A stretch of 64,000 nucleotides of DNA from Streptomyces sp. PT12 (GTDB lineage Bacteria > Actinomycetota > Actinomycetes > Streptomycetales > Streptomycetaceae). The translations under genes were made by a program, and so were the position numbers. Numbering within the stretch: position 1 is the stretch's first letter; the number at the start of each line of letters is the position of its first letter. The notes below the pieces were generated by a model. That model was not told the DNA's origin. It was given only the letters and a program-made list of their open reading frames with translations, and made no database searches. Where the stretch lies: NCBI RefSeq assembly GCF_003311645.1, contig NZ_QEST01000162.1, positions 32,154-96,153 on the forward strand. The letters are read 5' to 3'. Shown here one piece after another: positions 17,197-26,611 of this stretch.

Positions 17197-18854
17197 CCGC
17201 AACCGCCACCGCGCCCACCACAGGGGAGCGGGCCGGGAGGAACGGCGGGCCGCGCAGCCCGCTGGCCGGCACCGGCACGCTCATCCGCTTCAGCCTGCGC
17301 CGCGACCGCGTCCGCCTGCCGGTCTGGATCGGCGCCTCGCTGCTGGCCACCGTGGGCTCGGTCACCTCCTTCGAGGCCACCTACCCCGAGCCCGAGGACA
17401 TCGAGTCGGCGAAGGCCACGTTCGAGGCGCCCGCGGGCCTCGCGATGTCCGGGCCCGATCACTACCTCAGCGGCGAGTATCACTACGGCGCCATGACCGG
17501 TCACCAAATGATCAGTTTCATGGCCCTGGTGATCGGCATCATGAGCATCCTCACCGTCGTGCGGCACACCCGCGCCGAGGAGGAGACGGGCCGCGCCGAG
17601 CTGCTGCGTTCCCACGTGATCGGCCGCCACGCCCACCTGGCCGCCGCGCTCGTCGTCGCCGTCGCGGCCAACGTCGTGCTCGGCGCGCTGCTCGCCGCGG
17701 GGCTCGGCTCGCTCGGCGTCGACGGCGTGACCGCGGGCGGCTCCCTGCTCTACGGCGCCACCAGCGTCGGCATCGGCCTGGTCTTCACCGCCGTCGCGGC
17801 GGTCACCGTGCAGATCACCCCGTTCGCCCGCGGCTCGTCCGGCATGGCCATCGCCGCCCTCGGCGTCGCCTACGCCCTGCGCGCGGTCGGCGACGTCGGC
17901 GCGGACGCGTTCTCCTGGCTCTCCCCGATCGGCTGGGCCCAGCGCACCTACGTCTATGTCGACAACCGCTGGTGGCCGCTGCTGCTCAACGTCGCGCTCG
18001 CCGCCGTGTGCGTGGCGCTCGCCGTGTTCCTGTCCACGCGCCGCGACGTCGGCGCCGGGCTCCGCCCGCCGCGCCCCGGCAGGCCGGGCGCCACGGACCG
18101 GCTCGCGCACCCGGTGGCGTTCGCCCTCAGGCTGCACCGCGGCGTGCTGGTCGCGTTCGGCTTCGGCGCGCTGCTGATGGGCGTGGCCTTCGGGTCGCTG
18201 CTCGGCGAGACCGACGACGTGCTGGACAGCAGCGACGAGTTCAGGGAGACCGTGGAGGAGCTCGGCGGCAGCCTCGAGGAGGCGTTCGCCTCCGTGGTGC
18301 TGGCCATCCTGGTCCTCATCGCCATCTGCTACGCGGTGATGACCGTGCTGCGGGCGCGCGCCGAGGAGACCGGGGGCCGGGCCGAGCCCCTGCTGGCGAC
18401 CGGCCTCTCCCGCACCCGCTGGCTCGGCAGCCACCTGGTCGTCGCGCTCGCGGGAGGCAGCCTGATCAGCGTGCTCGGCGGCCTCGGCTTCGGCCTCGCG
18501 GGCGCGGGCCCGGCCGACGACAGCGGGCTCATCTGGAGCCTGACCTGGGCCGCCGCCGCCTACGCGCCCGCCGTGTGGGTGACCGCGGGGATCGCGCTCG
18601 TGTTCGTCGGCTGGTTCCCGGGGGCGTCCGCCGCCGCGTGGGCCGCTCCGGCGTACATGTTCTTCACGGTCTACCTGGGCCAGCTGATGGACACGCCCGA
18701 CTTCCTGCTGAACCTCTCGCCCCTCAGCCATATCCCGCAGGTGCCCGCCGAGGACCTGGAGTGGACGCCGCTGCTGATCCTCACCGCGCTCGCCGCCGGG
18801 CTCGTCGCCCTGGGCCTCGCTGGCTTCCGCCGCAGGGACCTCGACCTCAAGTAG
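17193..18854 (+). CDS. ABC transporter permease, antibiotic-transport type
   Basis: 553 aa, starting [15 protein letters not shown] at the ATG that overlaps the preceding stop. It has about twelve hydrophobic segments arranged as two repeated halves. The first half begins [20 protein letters not shown] and contains [20 protein letters not shown]; the second repeats this as [20 protein letters not shown]. This duplicated EEETGR motif marks the ABC-2-like 'polyketide antibiotic transporter' permeases of actinobacteria. It is located in the cytoplasmic membrane and partners with the ATPase before it. A terminator hairpin follows at 18877-18914. Confidence 0.92.
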   Translation: MTATATAPTTGERAGRNGGPRSPLAGTGTLIRFSLRRDRVRLPVWIGASLLATVGSVTSFEATYPEPEDIESAKATFEAPAGLAMSGPDHYLSGEYHYGAMTGHQMISFMALVIGIMSILTVVRHTRAEEETGRAELLRSHVIGRHAHLAAALVVAVAANVVLGALLAAGLGSLGVDGVTAGGSLLYGATSVGIGLVFTAVAAVTVQITPFARGSSGMAIAALGVAYALRAVGDVGADAFSWLSPIGWAQRTYVYVDNRWWPLLLNVALAAVCVALAVFLSTRRDVGAGLRPPRPGRPGATDRLAHPVAFALRLHRGVLVAFGFGALLMGVAFGSLLGETDDVLDSSDEFRETVEELGGSLEEAFASVVLAILVLIAICYAVMTVLRARAEETGGRAEPLLATGLSRTRWLGSHLVVALAGGSLISVLGGLGFGLAGAGPADDSGLIWSLTWAAAAYAPAVWVTAGIALVFVGWFPGASAAAWAAPAYMFFTVYLGQLMDTPDFLLNLSPLSHIPQVPAEDLEWTPLLILTALAAGLVALGLAGFRRRDLDLK

Positions 18855-18876
18855 GGCCGCCACGACGCGAGGCCAG

Positions 18877-18914
18877 GGGCCCGGCCGCCACCTCCCCGTT
18901 CGGCGGCCGGGCCC
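18877..18914 (+). terminator. Terminator of the ABC exporter operon
   Basis: A 13-bp perfect stem (GGGCCCGGCCGCC with its complement) around a 12-base loop lies 23 bases after the permease stop. Confidence 0.72.
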
Positions 18915-19021
18915 TCACCCGTAGAGATCTCTCCGGATGCGCGAGGAGTCACGGACTGTTCGCATGAGTGACAACCCGTCACGCCCCCCGCGTGCGGCTG
19001 ACGACCGGAGGTCACTCGTCC

Positions 19022-19573
19022 ATGAAGTACCTGCACCGCACCGCCACCCGGCTGACCGCGGCCGCCGCCACATCCCTGCTCGCCCTGGGCCTGGCCGCGC
19101 CCGCCGCGCTCGCCGCCGACGAGGCCAAGTCCGTCTCGGACCAGGGCCCTTCCTCCCCGCTGACGATCTCGCCGAGCTCGGGAGGCGCGGGCACCACGGT
19201 CACCGTCAAGTCCTCGTGCCAGCCCGCGGGCCCGGCCACGTCGCAGGCGTTCCAGCAGAACATCACCCTGCGCAAGGGCAAGGACAACCGCTGGACCGGC
19301 ACGGGCCGCATCAAGACCAGCGGCCTCCAGGTCGGCAGGAGCTACCAGGTCACCGTCCGCTGCACCGACGGCGTGACACTGAGCACGACGTTCACGTTCA
19401 CCGCCGGTACGCCGAGCGGCGGCGCCTCGGCCGGCTTCGGCGGATCGGGCGGCGCGAACAGCGGCTCGACCCAGGCGACGGCGCTCGCCGTCGGCGGCGG
19501 CTTCGCGGTCGCAGGCGCGGTCGGCTATGTGTTCCTGTCCCGCCGTCGGCGCACCACCGGCAGCCACTACTGA
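19022..19573 (+). CDS. Secreted, C-terminally membrane-anchored protein paired with sortase
   Basis: 183 aa. A signal peptide (basic MKYLHRTATR, then TAAAATSLLALGLAAPAALA, cleaved near ALA-ADEA) leads into a beta-type domain of about 100 residues with two cysteines (VKSSCQPAG, VTVRCTDG). A Gly/Ser-rich stalk, a hydrophobic helix (ATALAVGGGFAVAGAVGYVF) and a basic tail SRRRRTTGSHY follow. This looks like a cell-wall sorting signal, but no LPXTG or LAXTG motif is visible. GGAGG precedes the ATG. Its TGA overlaps the ATG of the sortase gene, so a functional pair is likely, though it could simply be membrane anchored. Confidence 0.8.
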   Translation: MKYLHRTATRLTAAAATSLLALGLAAPAALAADEAKSVSDQGPSSPLTISPSSGGAGTTVTVKSSCQPAGPATSQAFQQNITLRKGKDNRWTGTGRIKTSGLQVGRSYQVTVRCTDGVTLSTTFTFTAGTPSGGASAGFGGSGGANSGSTQATALAVGGGFAVAGAVGYVFLSRRRRTTGSHY

Positions 19574-20664
19574 TGCCGCGGGTGCCCACCCTCCCGGGTC
19601 TCGACCGCCTCGTCCCCCTGCTGCGCGAGCGCGCGCGGCAGGTGGGCAGGGCGCGCGTGGTCGCGGCCGCCCTCGCCCGGTGGCGGGCGGGCGCGCCGCG
19701 CGCCGGGGCCGCGTGCCGCCGCCACGCGGGGCGCGCGCTGGCCACGGTGAGCCGCGGACGCCTCACCTGGAAGGAGCGGCCACCGGCCGTGGACCTCACC
19801 AAGGCCACGGACCGGCCAACGGACCGGACCAAGACCCCGCCGCCCGAGCCCTCCGGGCCCCCCGGGCCCCCGCCACGCCCGCCCGCCAGGACGCGGCAGC
19901 AGCGGCTCTCCGCGGCGAGCCGCCGCCTCGAGGTGGCGGCGGCCGGGGGCGCGATCGCCCTCGGCCTGCTGGCCGCGCTGCTGTGGCCCGACGCGGGCGG
20001 CGGCATGCGCGAGGCCCGCGCGTCGAGCAGCATCGCCGAGGGCGTCTCACGCCCCGGCGCGGTGGACGCCCCGGCCGCCGCCCCCGACGCGGGCTCGACG
20101 GCGGACCTCGACCCGTCCATATCGGGCGAGCCGTCGGCCGTCGTCGCCCCGCCCCTGACCAGAGCCGACCCGGTCCGCGTGCACATCCCGCAACTCAGCA
20201 CCGACGTCGAGGTCTTCGGTGCCGACCTCTCCCCCGACGGAGGCCCGCCCTCGCCGTCGGAGGAGGACGCCCAACGCGCCGCCTGGTACTCGGGCGGCGT
20301 CTCCCCCGGCGAGCGCGGCGCCGCGATCCTCGTCGGGCACCTCGACACCTACGACGGGCCCGCCGCGTTCGCCGGGCTCGGCTCGCTGCGCCCCGGCGAG
20401 AACATCGAGATCGACCGCGCGGACGGGCAGATCGCCGTCTTCACGGTGGACTCCGTGGAGCAGTACCCCAAGTCGGACTTCCCCGACGAGCGCGTCTACG
20501 GCTCGGTGGACAGCCCGCAGCTGCGGCTGATCACATGCGGCGGGCGCTGGAGCGAGGGCGGCGGCTACGACTCCAACATCGTCGCCTACGCCCGCCTCAC
20601 CGCCTCCACGATCTCCGCGAGCAGCCATGTCCCCGCGGGCGAGGCGGGGATGAACGGCGCGTAG
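19573..20664 (+). CDS. Class F-type sortase
   Basis: Membrane-bound transpeptidase of 363 aa that would attach surface proteins to peptidoglycan. The N-terminus is basic and Pro-rich, with one membrane helix at about 115-140 (VAAAGGAIALGLLAALLW) after RQQRLSAASRRLE. The catalytic domain (about 190-355) holds the His in ILVGHLDTYDG and the Cys in LITCGGRW. The catalytic Arg is not certain; the R in CGGRW is one candidate, since the final strand reads GGGYDSNIVAYARL. The start at 19573 overlaps the upstream stop. Its 3' end overlaps the convergent kynB by 79 bases. Confidence 0.85.
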   Translation: MPRVPTLPGLDRLVPLLRERARQVGRARVVAAALARWRAGAPRAGAACRRHAGRALATVSRGRLTWKERPPAVDLTKATDRPTDRTKTPPPEPSGPPGPPPRPPARTRQQRLSAASRRLEVAAAGGAIALGLLAALLWPDAGGGMREARASSSIAEGVSRPGAVDAPAAAPDAGSTADLDPSISGEPSAVVAPPLTRADPVRVHIPQLSTDVEVFGADLSPDGGPPSPSEEDAQRAAWYSGGVSPGERGAAILVGHLDTYDGPAAFAGLGSLRPGENIEIDRADGQIAVFTVDSVEQYPKSDFPDERVYGSVDSPQLRLITCGGRWSEGGGYDSNIVAYARLTASTISASSHVPAGEAGMNGA

Positions 20665-21338
20665 TGCCCGGTGCCCGGCAGCAGCGCGAGCCGGGCACCG
20701 TGGCGTTCCGCGTAGCCGCGCGCGACCTCGGGCGGCACCTGCGCGTCATCGGCGCCGTGCGCGAGCAGCACGGGCGCGGGCGGCCGCGGCCCGTCCAGCG
20801 GATCGGCCGCGCCCTGTGCGAGGAACGCCGCCACCGCCCCCGCGCCGAGGCCCAACGCGGCGGCGCGCCGCAGATCGGCCAGCGCGCCCACCCCGACCGT
20901 GGCCGTCACCCGGTCGGGGTGGCGCACGGCCGCGAGCAGCGCCAGATGCGCGCCCGCCGAGTGCCCGACCAGGATCAGCGGCCCGTTCCCCGGCAGCGCG
21001 GCGAGCCCCGCCCGCACGTCGTCGAACGTGGCGGGCCAGCCGCCGCCCCCGCCCACCCGCCGGTACTCGGGCAGCGCCACCGCGACGCCGCGCGCCACGA
21101 GCGCCGCGGCGAACGGCACGAGGTAGCCGCGGTCGTACGCCTGCCGCCAGAACCCCCCGTGCAGCAGCACCGCCCTGGGCGCGCCCGGCGCCTCGACGCC
21201 ATAGAGGTCGACGCGCTGCTCGGGGTCGTCGCCATAGGCCACGGTCGCGTCGGGCGGCGGAACGGGCCCGCGCGCCGCCGCGAGCAGGGCGTCGGCCTCA
21301 TCGGCGTCACGCCCGGTCTCCCTCGCCCCCTCGCTCAC
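20586..21338 (-). CDS. kynB: Arylformamidase (kynurenine formamidase), alpha/beta hydrolase
   Basis: Expected to hydrolyse N-formylkynurenine to kynurenine. The 250-aa protein has the KynB-like oxyanion motif LLHGGFWR, the nucleophile elbow GHSAGAHLAL (Ser), and a late His in GTGHYAPF. The GTG at 21338 overlaps the stop of kynU (GTGA), so it is last in the kynA-kynU-kynB operon. It lies next to a kynureninase and a tryptophan dioxygenase, which supports this job over other alpha/beta hydrolases. The GTG fits better than the in-frame start at 21368. Confidence 0.82.
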   Translation of the reverse strand: MSEGARETGRDADEADALLAAARGPVPPPDATVAYGDDPEQRVDLYGVEAPGAPRAVLLHGGFWRQAYDRGYLVPFAAALVARGVAVALPEYRRVGGGGGWPATFDDVRAGLAALPGNGPLILVGHSAGAHLALLAAVRHPDRVTATVGVGALADLRRAAALGLGAGAVAAFLAQGAADPLDGPRPPAPVLLAHGADDAQVPPEVARGYAERHGARLALLPGTGHYAPFIPASPAGTWLLAEIVEAVRRA

Positions 21339-22594
21339 CCGCCCCCCAGCGCCCGGCCGAGCTCCCACGCGGCGCGTTCGGCGTCGGCGAACGTCGTGTA
21401 CAGCGGCGTGAACCCGAACCGCAGCAGGTCGGGCGGGCGTTGGTCGCCCACCACGCCGCGGCTCACCAGCAGCGCGTGCGCCGCCTTGGCGTCAGGGCAG
21501 CGCACCGACACCTGGCTGCCGCGCCGCGCGTGCTCGACCGGCGTGATCGGGCCCGCGTCCACGCCCGGCGGCAGCTCGGCCGCGAGCCGCTCGATGAAGA
21601 AGTCGGTCAGCGCGAGGCTCTTGGCCCGCACCGCGGCCAGGTCCACGCCCTCCCACACGCCGAGCGCCGACTCGAGAGCGAGCAGCGACAGGATCTCGGG
21701 CGTGCCCACCCGCCCCCTGGCCACGCCATCGGCGGGGGTGTGGCGCGGCTCCATCGCGAAGGGGTCGGCGTGGGAGTTCCAGCCGGGCAGCGGCGAGTCG
21801 AAACGCTCCTGGTGCGCGGCGCGCAGATAGAGGAACGCCGGCGATCCCGGGCCGCCGTTCAGGTACTTGTAGGTGCAGCCGACCGCCAGGTCCGCGCCCC
21901 ACGCGTCCAGCTCGACGGGCAGCGCCCCCGCGCTGTGGCACAGGTCCCACACCGCGAGCGCGCCCGCCTCGTGCGCCGCGGCGGTGAGAGCGGGCAGGTC
22001 GTACAGCTCGCCCGTGCGGTAGTCCACGTGGTTGGCCAGGACGGCCGCGGTGCGCGGGCCCGCCTCGGCGGGCATCCGCGCCACCGGCACGGGCCGCACG
22101 GTGTGGCCCGTCATCCGGCCGACGGAGGCCGCGACATAGCCGTCGGTGGGGAAGGTGGCCGCGTCCACCAGGATCTCGTCGCGCCCTGGCCCGGCAAGGC
22201 GCACGGCGCCGACCAGCGCCTTGAACACGTTGACGCTCGTGGAGTCGCCGACCACGACCTGGCCTGGGGCCGCGCCCACGAGCGGCGCGATCAGCTCGCC
22301 GACCCGCTCGGGCGCCGTCCACCAGCCCGACTCGGCCCAGGAGCGGATGCGCAGCTCGCCCCACTCACGGGCCAGCACGTCGGCAAGCCGCTCGGGGACG
22401 TCGCGCGGCAGGGCGCCAAGGGAGTTCCCGTCGAGGTAGACGGTGTCGTCGAGCACAAAACGCGCCCGCAGCGCCCGCAGCGGATCGGCCGCGTCCAGCG
22501 ACGCCGCCACGCCGCGCGCCTCGCCCCGCGCCTCACCCCGCGCCTCACCCCGCGCCTCGCCCCGCGCCCCGTCCCGCGCCTCAGACCTGGCCAC
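21335..22594 (-). CDS. kynU: Kynureninase
   Basis: PLP enzyme cleaving kynurenine to anthranilate and alanine. The N-terminus is odd: after MARSEARDG it has four GEAR units encoded by 12-bp repeats, which are not part of the conserved fold. The core then matches kynureninase: FVLDDTVYLDGNSLGALP, the DSTSVNVFK phosphate-binding loop, the Schiff-base lysine in GCTYKYLNGGPG, and FGFTPLYTTF near the end. 419 aa total. The GTG at 22594 overlaps the stop of the tryptophan dioxygenase. A start further in would remove the GEAR stretch, so the N-terminus is uncertain. Confidence 0.95.
   Translation of the reverse strand: MARSEARDGARGEARGEARGEARGEARGVAASLDAADPLRALRARFVLDDTVYLDGNSLGALPRDVPERLADVLAREWGELRIRSWAESGWWTAPERVGELIAPLVGAAPGQVVVGDSTSVNVFKALVGAVRLAGPGRDEILVDAATFPTDGYVAASVGRMTGHTVRPVPVARMPAEAGPRTAAVLANHVDYRTGELYDLPALTAAAHEAGALAVWDLCHSAGALPVELDAWGADLAVGCTYKYLNGGPGSPAFLYLRAAHQERFDSPLPGWNSHADPFAMEPRHTPADGVARGRVGTPEILSLLALESALGVWEGVDLAAVRAKSLALTDFFIERLAAELPPGVDAGPITPVEHARRGSQVSVRCPDAKAAHALLVSRGVVGDQRPPDLLRFGFTPLYTTFADAERAAWELGRALGGG
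22516..22563. repeat. Four tandem 12-bp units in the 5' end of kynU
   Basis: Four copies of GCGCCTCNCCCC (plus strand) encode GEAR x4 at residues 12-27 of kynureninase. The copies differ only at the eighth base. Confidence 0.9.
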
Positions 22595-23408
22595 GCGCGG
22601 TCCACAGCTCGGGGAACACCCAGCGGGCGGCCCGCTTCTCCAGCCAGGCGACGCCGGGCGAGCCGCCCGTGCCCGTCTTGCCGCCCATCGCGCGGCGCGT
22701 GGCGGCCAGGTGGTCGTTGCGCCAGCGCCACACCAGCTCGGCCACCTCGGTCAGCGCCTCGCCGAGCCGCAGCAGCGCGCCGCCGTCGGGGCCCTCGTCG
22801 CCCGCCGCGTAGATCCGCTGCCACACCGCGGCCACCCCGTCGTCGGGCTCATAGCGCTGGGTCAGGTCCCGTTCGAGCACCTCCACGGGGATCCGCTCGC
22901 CGCGGCGCGCGAGATAGGCCAGCACGTCGTCGTACAGGCTCGGCTCGCGCAGCGCCTTCTCCAGCTCCGCGTGGGCGCGGGGCGTGCCCTTGTGGGGCAC
23001 GAGCAGGGACGCCGACTTGTCCCCCAGCAGGAACTCCATCCGCCGGTACATCGCCGACTGGAAGCCCGAGCCCTCACCGAGCGCGGGGCGGTAGGCGTTG
23101 AACTGCCTGGGGGTCAGGCGCGCCAGCGGCTCCCACGACGCGTTCAGCGCGCGCATCTCGTGGGTCGAGCGGGCCAGCGCGCCCAGCGCCTCGGGCAGGC
23201 GGTCGGCGCGCAGTGCGTCGGCGGCGGTGCGCCACTCGTGCACGAGCACCGTGAACCACAGCTCCATGACCTGGGTGGTGACCAGGAACGCCATCTCGCC
23301 GGGGTCGTCGGTGAGCGGGTGCTGGAGGTGGGTGATCACGTCCGCGTGGACGTAGTCCTCGTAGGGGGTGGGGTGTTCCCCGAAATCCATGACCGGTTGC
23401 TGCGACAT
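22581..23408 (-). CDS. kynA: Tryptophan 2,3-dioxygenase
   Basis: Haem enzyme opening the indole ring of tryptophan to N-formylkynurenine. Begins MSQQPVMDFGEHPTPYEDYV and has the family motifs DDPGEMAFLVTTQVMELWF, FQSAMYRRMEFLLGDK, and a WRWRNDHLAATRRAMGGKTG helix that includes the axial histidine. The last part has the GTGGSPGVAWL loop. 275 aa, normal for bacterial TDO. ACGGAGA lies before the ATG. It is first in an operon with kynU and kynB. Confidence 0.95.
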   Translation of the reverse strand: MSQQPVMDFGEHPTPYEDYVHADVITHLQHPLTDDPGEMAFLVTTQVMELWFTVLVHEWRTAADALRADRLPEALGALARSTHEMRALNASWEPLARLTPRQFNAYRPALGEGSGFQSAMYRRMEFLLGDKSASLLVPHKGTPRAHAELEKALREPSLYDDVLAYLARRGERIPVEVLERDLTQRYEPDDGVAAVWQRIYAAGDEGPDGGALLRLGEALTEVAELVWRWRNDHLAATRRAMGGKTGTGGSPGVAWLEKRAARWVFPELWTARGQV

Positions 23409-23460
23409 CGTTGTCTCCGTAGGCCGCTTGGTTCGCACGTCAGCGTACGTGCGGCACGCG

Positions 23461-23492
23461 CGAGGCGCCCCGCGGGGGAGCGGGGCGCCTCG
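23461..23492 (-). terminator. Hairpin between DUF3151 and kynA
   Basis: A 13-bp perfect stem (CGAGGCGCCCCGC) around GGGGGA lies 20 bases after the stop of the DUF3151 gene and upstream of kynA. It probably separates the two transcripts. Confidence 0.7.
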
Positions 23493-23511
23493 GGCGGGGC
23501 CTTCCGGGTCG

Positions 23512-23925
23512 TCAGGACAGCGTGTCGGCTGCGGTGGGCGAGCTGTCCCTGAGGAACGTCGTGCAGCGCTCGTACTCCTCCTGCTCGCCGATGGCCCCCG
23601 CCGCGCGGGCGAGGGCGTGCAGGGCGCGCAGAAAGCCTCGGTTGGGCTCGTGCTCGAACGGGATCGGGCCCTGGCCGCGCCATCCGCTGCGCCGCAGGGC
23701 GTCGAGGCCGCGGTGGTACCCGGTGCGGGCGAACGCGTAGGACTCGATGGTCCGGCCCTCGGCGAACGCGTCGTCCGCGAGCTGGGCCCAGGCCAGCGAG
23801 GAGGCCGGGTACTTCGCGGCCACCTCGGCCGGGGCCGTCCCGGCCGCGAGCAGCTCCCGGGGCTCGGGGTCGTCGGGCAGGTGGGTCGGGGGCGGACCCC
23901 CGAGGAGATTCTCATGGATGGCCAT
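23512..23925 (-). CDS. DUF3151 family protein
   Basis: 137 aa, soluble, all-helical. Begins MAIHENLLGGPPPTHLPDDP and includes SSLAWAQLADDAFAEGRTIE, SYAFARTGYHRGLDALRRSG, and then the Trp/Gly WRGQGPIPFEHEPNRGFLRALHALA region that marks this actinobacterial family of unknown function. It is next to fba on the same strand, as often seen in the group. A hairpin ends the transcript at 23461-23492. Confidence 0.85.
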   Translation of the reverse strand: MAIHENLLGGPPPTHLPDDPEPRELLAAGTAPAEVAAKYPASSLAWAQLADDAFAEGRTIESYAFARTGYHRGLDALRRSGWRGQGPIPFEHEPNRGFLRALHALARAAGAIGEQEEYERCTTFLRDSSPTAADTLS

Positions 23926-24002
23926 GCGGACCAGTCTGCCGGTTCGCCGCGGGAAGGCCCAACCGCCTGCGGGGGCGGCCCGGGCCCCGGGGGCCGAACG
24001 CG

Positions 24003-25025
<1,023 letters not shown>

Positions 25026-25109
25026 CTGTCCGCTCCTTGGAGTGTGCGTTGCGTTCGACAGCCCGAATATCCTCCCAGACCCGTGTGGGGGCAGGGGCGA
25101 GCGCCCACA

Positions 25110-25123
25110 GTTTCACGTGAAAC
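25110..25123. promoter_or_regulatory. parS-type ParB binding site
   Basis: GTTTCACGTGAAAC is a perfect 14-bp palindrome. It matches the core of the known ParB/Spo0J parS consensus TGTTTCACGTGAAACA, including the version in Streptomyces. It lies in a 130-bp intergenic gap between fba and pyrE. It would load ParB for chromosome segregation and suggests that this window is in the origin-proximal region of the chromosome. Confidence 0.85.
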
Positions 25124-25155
25124 CACTACGCGCTGTGACGACCCCGGGGCAGCGT

Positions 25156-25692
25156 TCAGGAGAGTCCCAGGTCCGCGAGGTCATAGGCCGGGTAATACGG
25201 CAGCCCCGCCCTCTCCACCGCGGCGGCCGCGCCCCGGTCCACGATCACGGCCACGCCGACCACCTCGGCCCCGGCCTCGCGCAGCGCCTCCACGGCGGTC
25301 AGGACCGAGCCTCCCGTGGTGGAGGTGTCCTCGACGGCCAGCACCCGGCGTCCGGCCACATCGGGCCCCTCGACGCGGCGTTGCAGGCCATGCACCTTGT
25401 CCGCCTTGCGGACCACGAACGCGTCGAGGCGGCCGCCCCGCGCCGCGGCGGCGTGCAGCATCGCCGTGGCCACGGGGTCGGCGCCCAGGGTCAGCCCGCC
25501 GACGGCGTCGTAGTCGAGCCCCGAGGTGAGGTCGAGCATCACCTGGCCGACCAGCGGCGCCACCCGGCCGTCGAGGGCGATGCGGCGCAGATCGACATAC
25601 CAGTCCGCCTCCCGCCCCGAGGAGAGCACCACCCGGCCGTGCACCACGGCCTTCTCCTTGATCTGCCGCAGCAGCTGGTCTCGCACGCTCAT
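25156..25692 (-). CDS. pyrE: Orotate phosphoribosyltransferase
   Basis: Makes OMP from orotate and PRPP in pyrimidine synthesis. Begins MSVRDQLLRQIKEKAVVHG and carries VLSSGREADWYVDLRRIALD and the PRPP-binding VLAVEDTSTTGGSVLTAVEAL. Ends in PYYPAYDLADLGLS. 178 aa, normal. The ATG at 25692 is 12 bases from the stop of the epimerase gene. TAGGGT eight bases upstream includes that stop. Confidence 0.95.
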   Translation of the reverse strand: MSVRDQLLRQIKEKAVVHGRVVLSSGREADWYVDLRRIALDGRVAPLVGQVMLDLTSGLDYDAVGGLTLGADPVATAMLHAAAARGGRLDAFVVRKADKVHGLQRRVEGPDVAGRRVLAVEDTSTTGGSVLTAVEALREAGAEVVGVAVIVDRGAAAAVERAGLPYYPAYDLADLGLS

Positions 25693-25700
25693 GGCCCCCG

Positions 25701-25706
25701 ACCCTA
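25701..25706 (-). promoter_or_regulatory. Possible -10 box (TAGGGT) of pyrE
   Basis: TAGGGT lies eight bases before the pyrE ATG. Its TAG is also the stop codon of the upstream epimerase gene, so this may be coincidental. Confidence 0.3.
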
Positions 25707-26525
25707 TGCCAGGCCCTGACGGCTCCAGGCCCAGCGGGTGGTGATCTCCAGCGGCTCCAGCTCGGTGACCAGCCGGGGGTGGGTGTTGAGCCCGTCGGGC
25801 GGCCCCGACTGCGGCTCGACGCACACCGCCTCCGCCGTCTCGTCGTAGACGACGGCCCAGGGCGTGCGGCTGGTGACGGACAGCTCGAGCTGTCCCGGCC
25901 AGGTGAGGGACACGGAGACGCCGTCGGCCATGTGGAAGCAGTCGTCCCACGGGCCGGGGCCCGGCTCGACGTGGCGGCCCGTCGGCAGGTGGTCGTCGCC
26001 GCGCTCCAGCCGCCAGTCGGCCGAGAAGTCCAGCGCCACCTCGGGCCCCTCGGGGGTGAGCCGCCGCAGGAACCACGGGTGCCAGCCCGCCTGGGCGGGG
26101 AACGAGGCGCCCAGCGTCTCGACGCCGAGCGTCAGCGTCACCCCGCCGCCGTCCTCGTCGAGCTCCACCAGCTGGGTGACGCGCCCCGGCCAGGGCCAGG
26201 GGTCGGTCAGCTCGCAGATCAGCGCGGCCGATGTGGGCCGCACGCTGACGGTGCGCCAGGGGCGACGCCTGACGGTCCCGTGGATGGCGTGCGGGGCACC
26301 GGCGAGCGGCATCTGATGAATCGTTCCGCCATTGCGGAAGCGGCCATCCCGCATCCGGCCGCACCAGGGGGCCATCACAAACGAGCCATAGCGCTCGCCC
26401 TGCCGCAGCACCTCCATGCCGCCGATCACCAGCGAGGAGATCCGCCCGCCCTCGTCGGGCCGCAGCGTCAACTCGGTCCCGGCGGCGCGGAGTCGCACAC
26501 CTCGGTCGGTGTCATGAGTCGTCAC
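25704..26525 (-). CDS. Aldose 1-epimerase / galactose mutarotase-like protein
   Basis: Interconverts anomers of hexoses, or acts on a related phosphorylated sugar. 273 aa from the GTG at 26525. Family features: TLRPDEGGRISSLVIGGMEV, YGSFVMAPWCGRMRDGRF, HAIHGTVRRRPWR, FPAQAGWHPWFLRR with the two conserved histidines, and EAVCVEPQSGPPDGLN with the catalytic-region glutamate. A GGGAGG is only two bases from the GTG, so the TATCGT seven bases upstream may instead define a leaderless start. It is upstream of pyrE on the same strand. Confidence 0.9.
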   Translation of the reverse strand: MTTHDTDRGVRLRAAGTELTLRPDEGGRISSLVIGGMEVLRQGERYGSFVMAPWCGRMRDGRFRNGGTIHQMPLAGAPHAIHGTVRRRPWRTVSVRPTSAALICELTDPWPWPGRVTQLVELDEDGGGVTLTLGVETLGASFPAQAGWHPWFLRRLTPEGPEVALDFSADWRLERGDDHLPTGRHVEPGPGPWDDCFHMADGVSVSLTWPGQLELSVTSRTPWAVVYDETAEAVCVEPQSGPPDGLNTHPRLVTELEPLEITTRWAWSRQGLA

Positions 26526-26532
26526 CCTCCCG

Positions 26533-26538
26533 ACGATA
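26533..26538 (-). promoter_or_regulatory. Candidate -10 box (TATCGT) of the epimerase gene
   Basis: TATCGT lies seven bases before the GTG on the minus strand, the leaderless pattern. Confidence 0.42.
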
Positions 26539-26611
26539 GAGGGTCTCGCCGGGCATCGCCCGCGCGGCCGTTCGACAAGCGCCACTTCTGGGGGAGCTCC
26601 CGGGGTGCCGT

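Noticed and set aside
25701-25706. Strong claim for an independent leaderless pyrE promoter
   Set aside because: The box shares the stop codon of the upstream gene, so it was kept only as a weak candidate.
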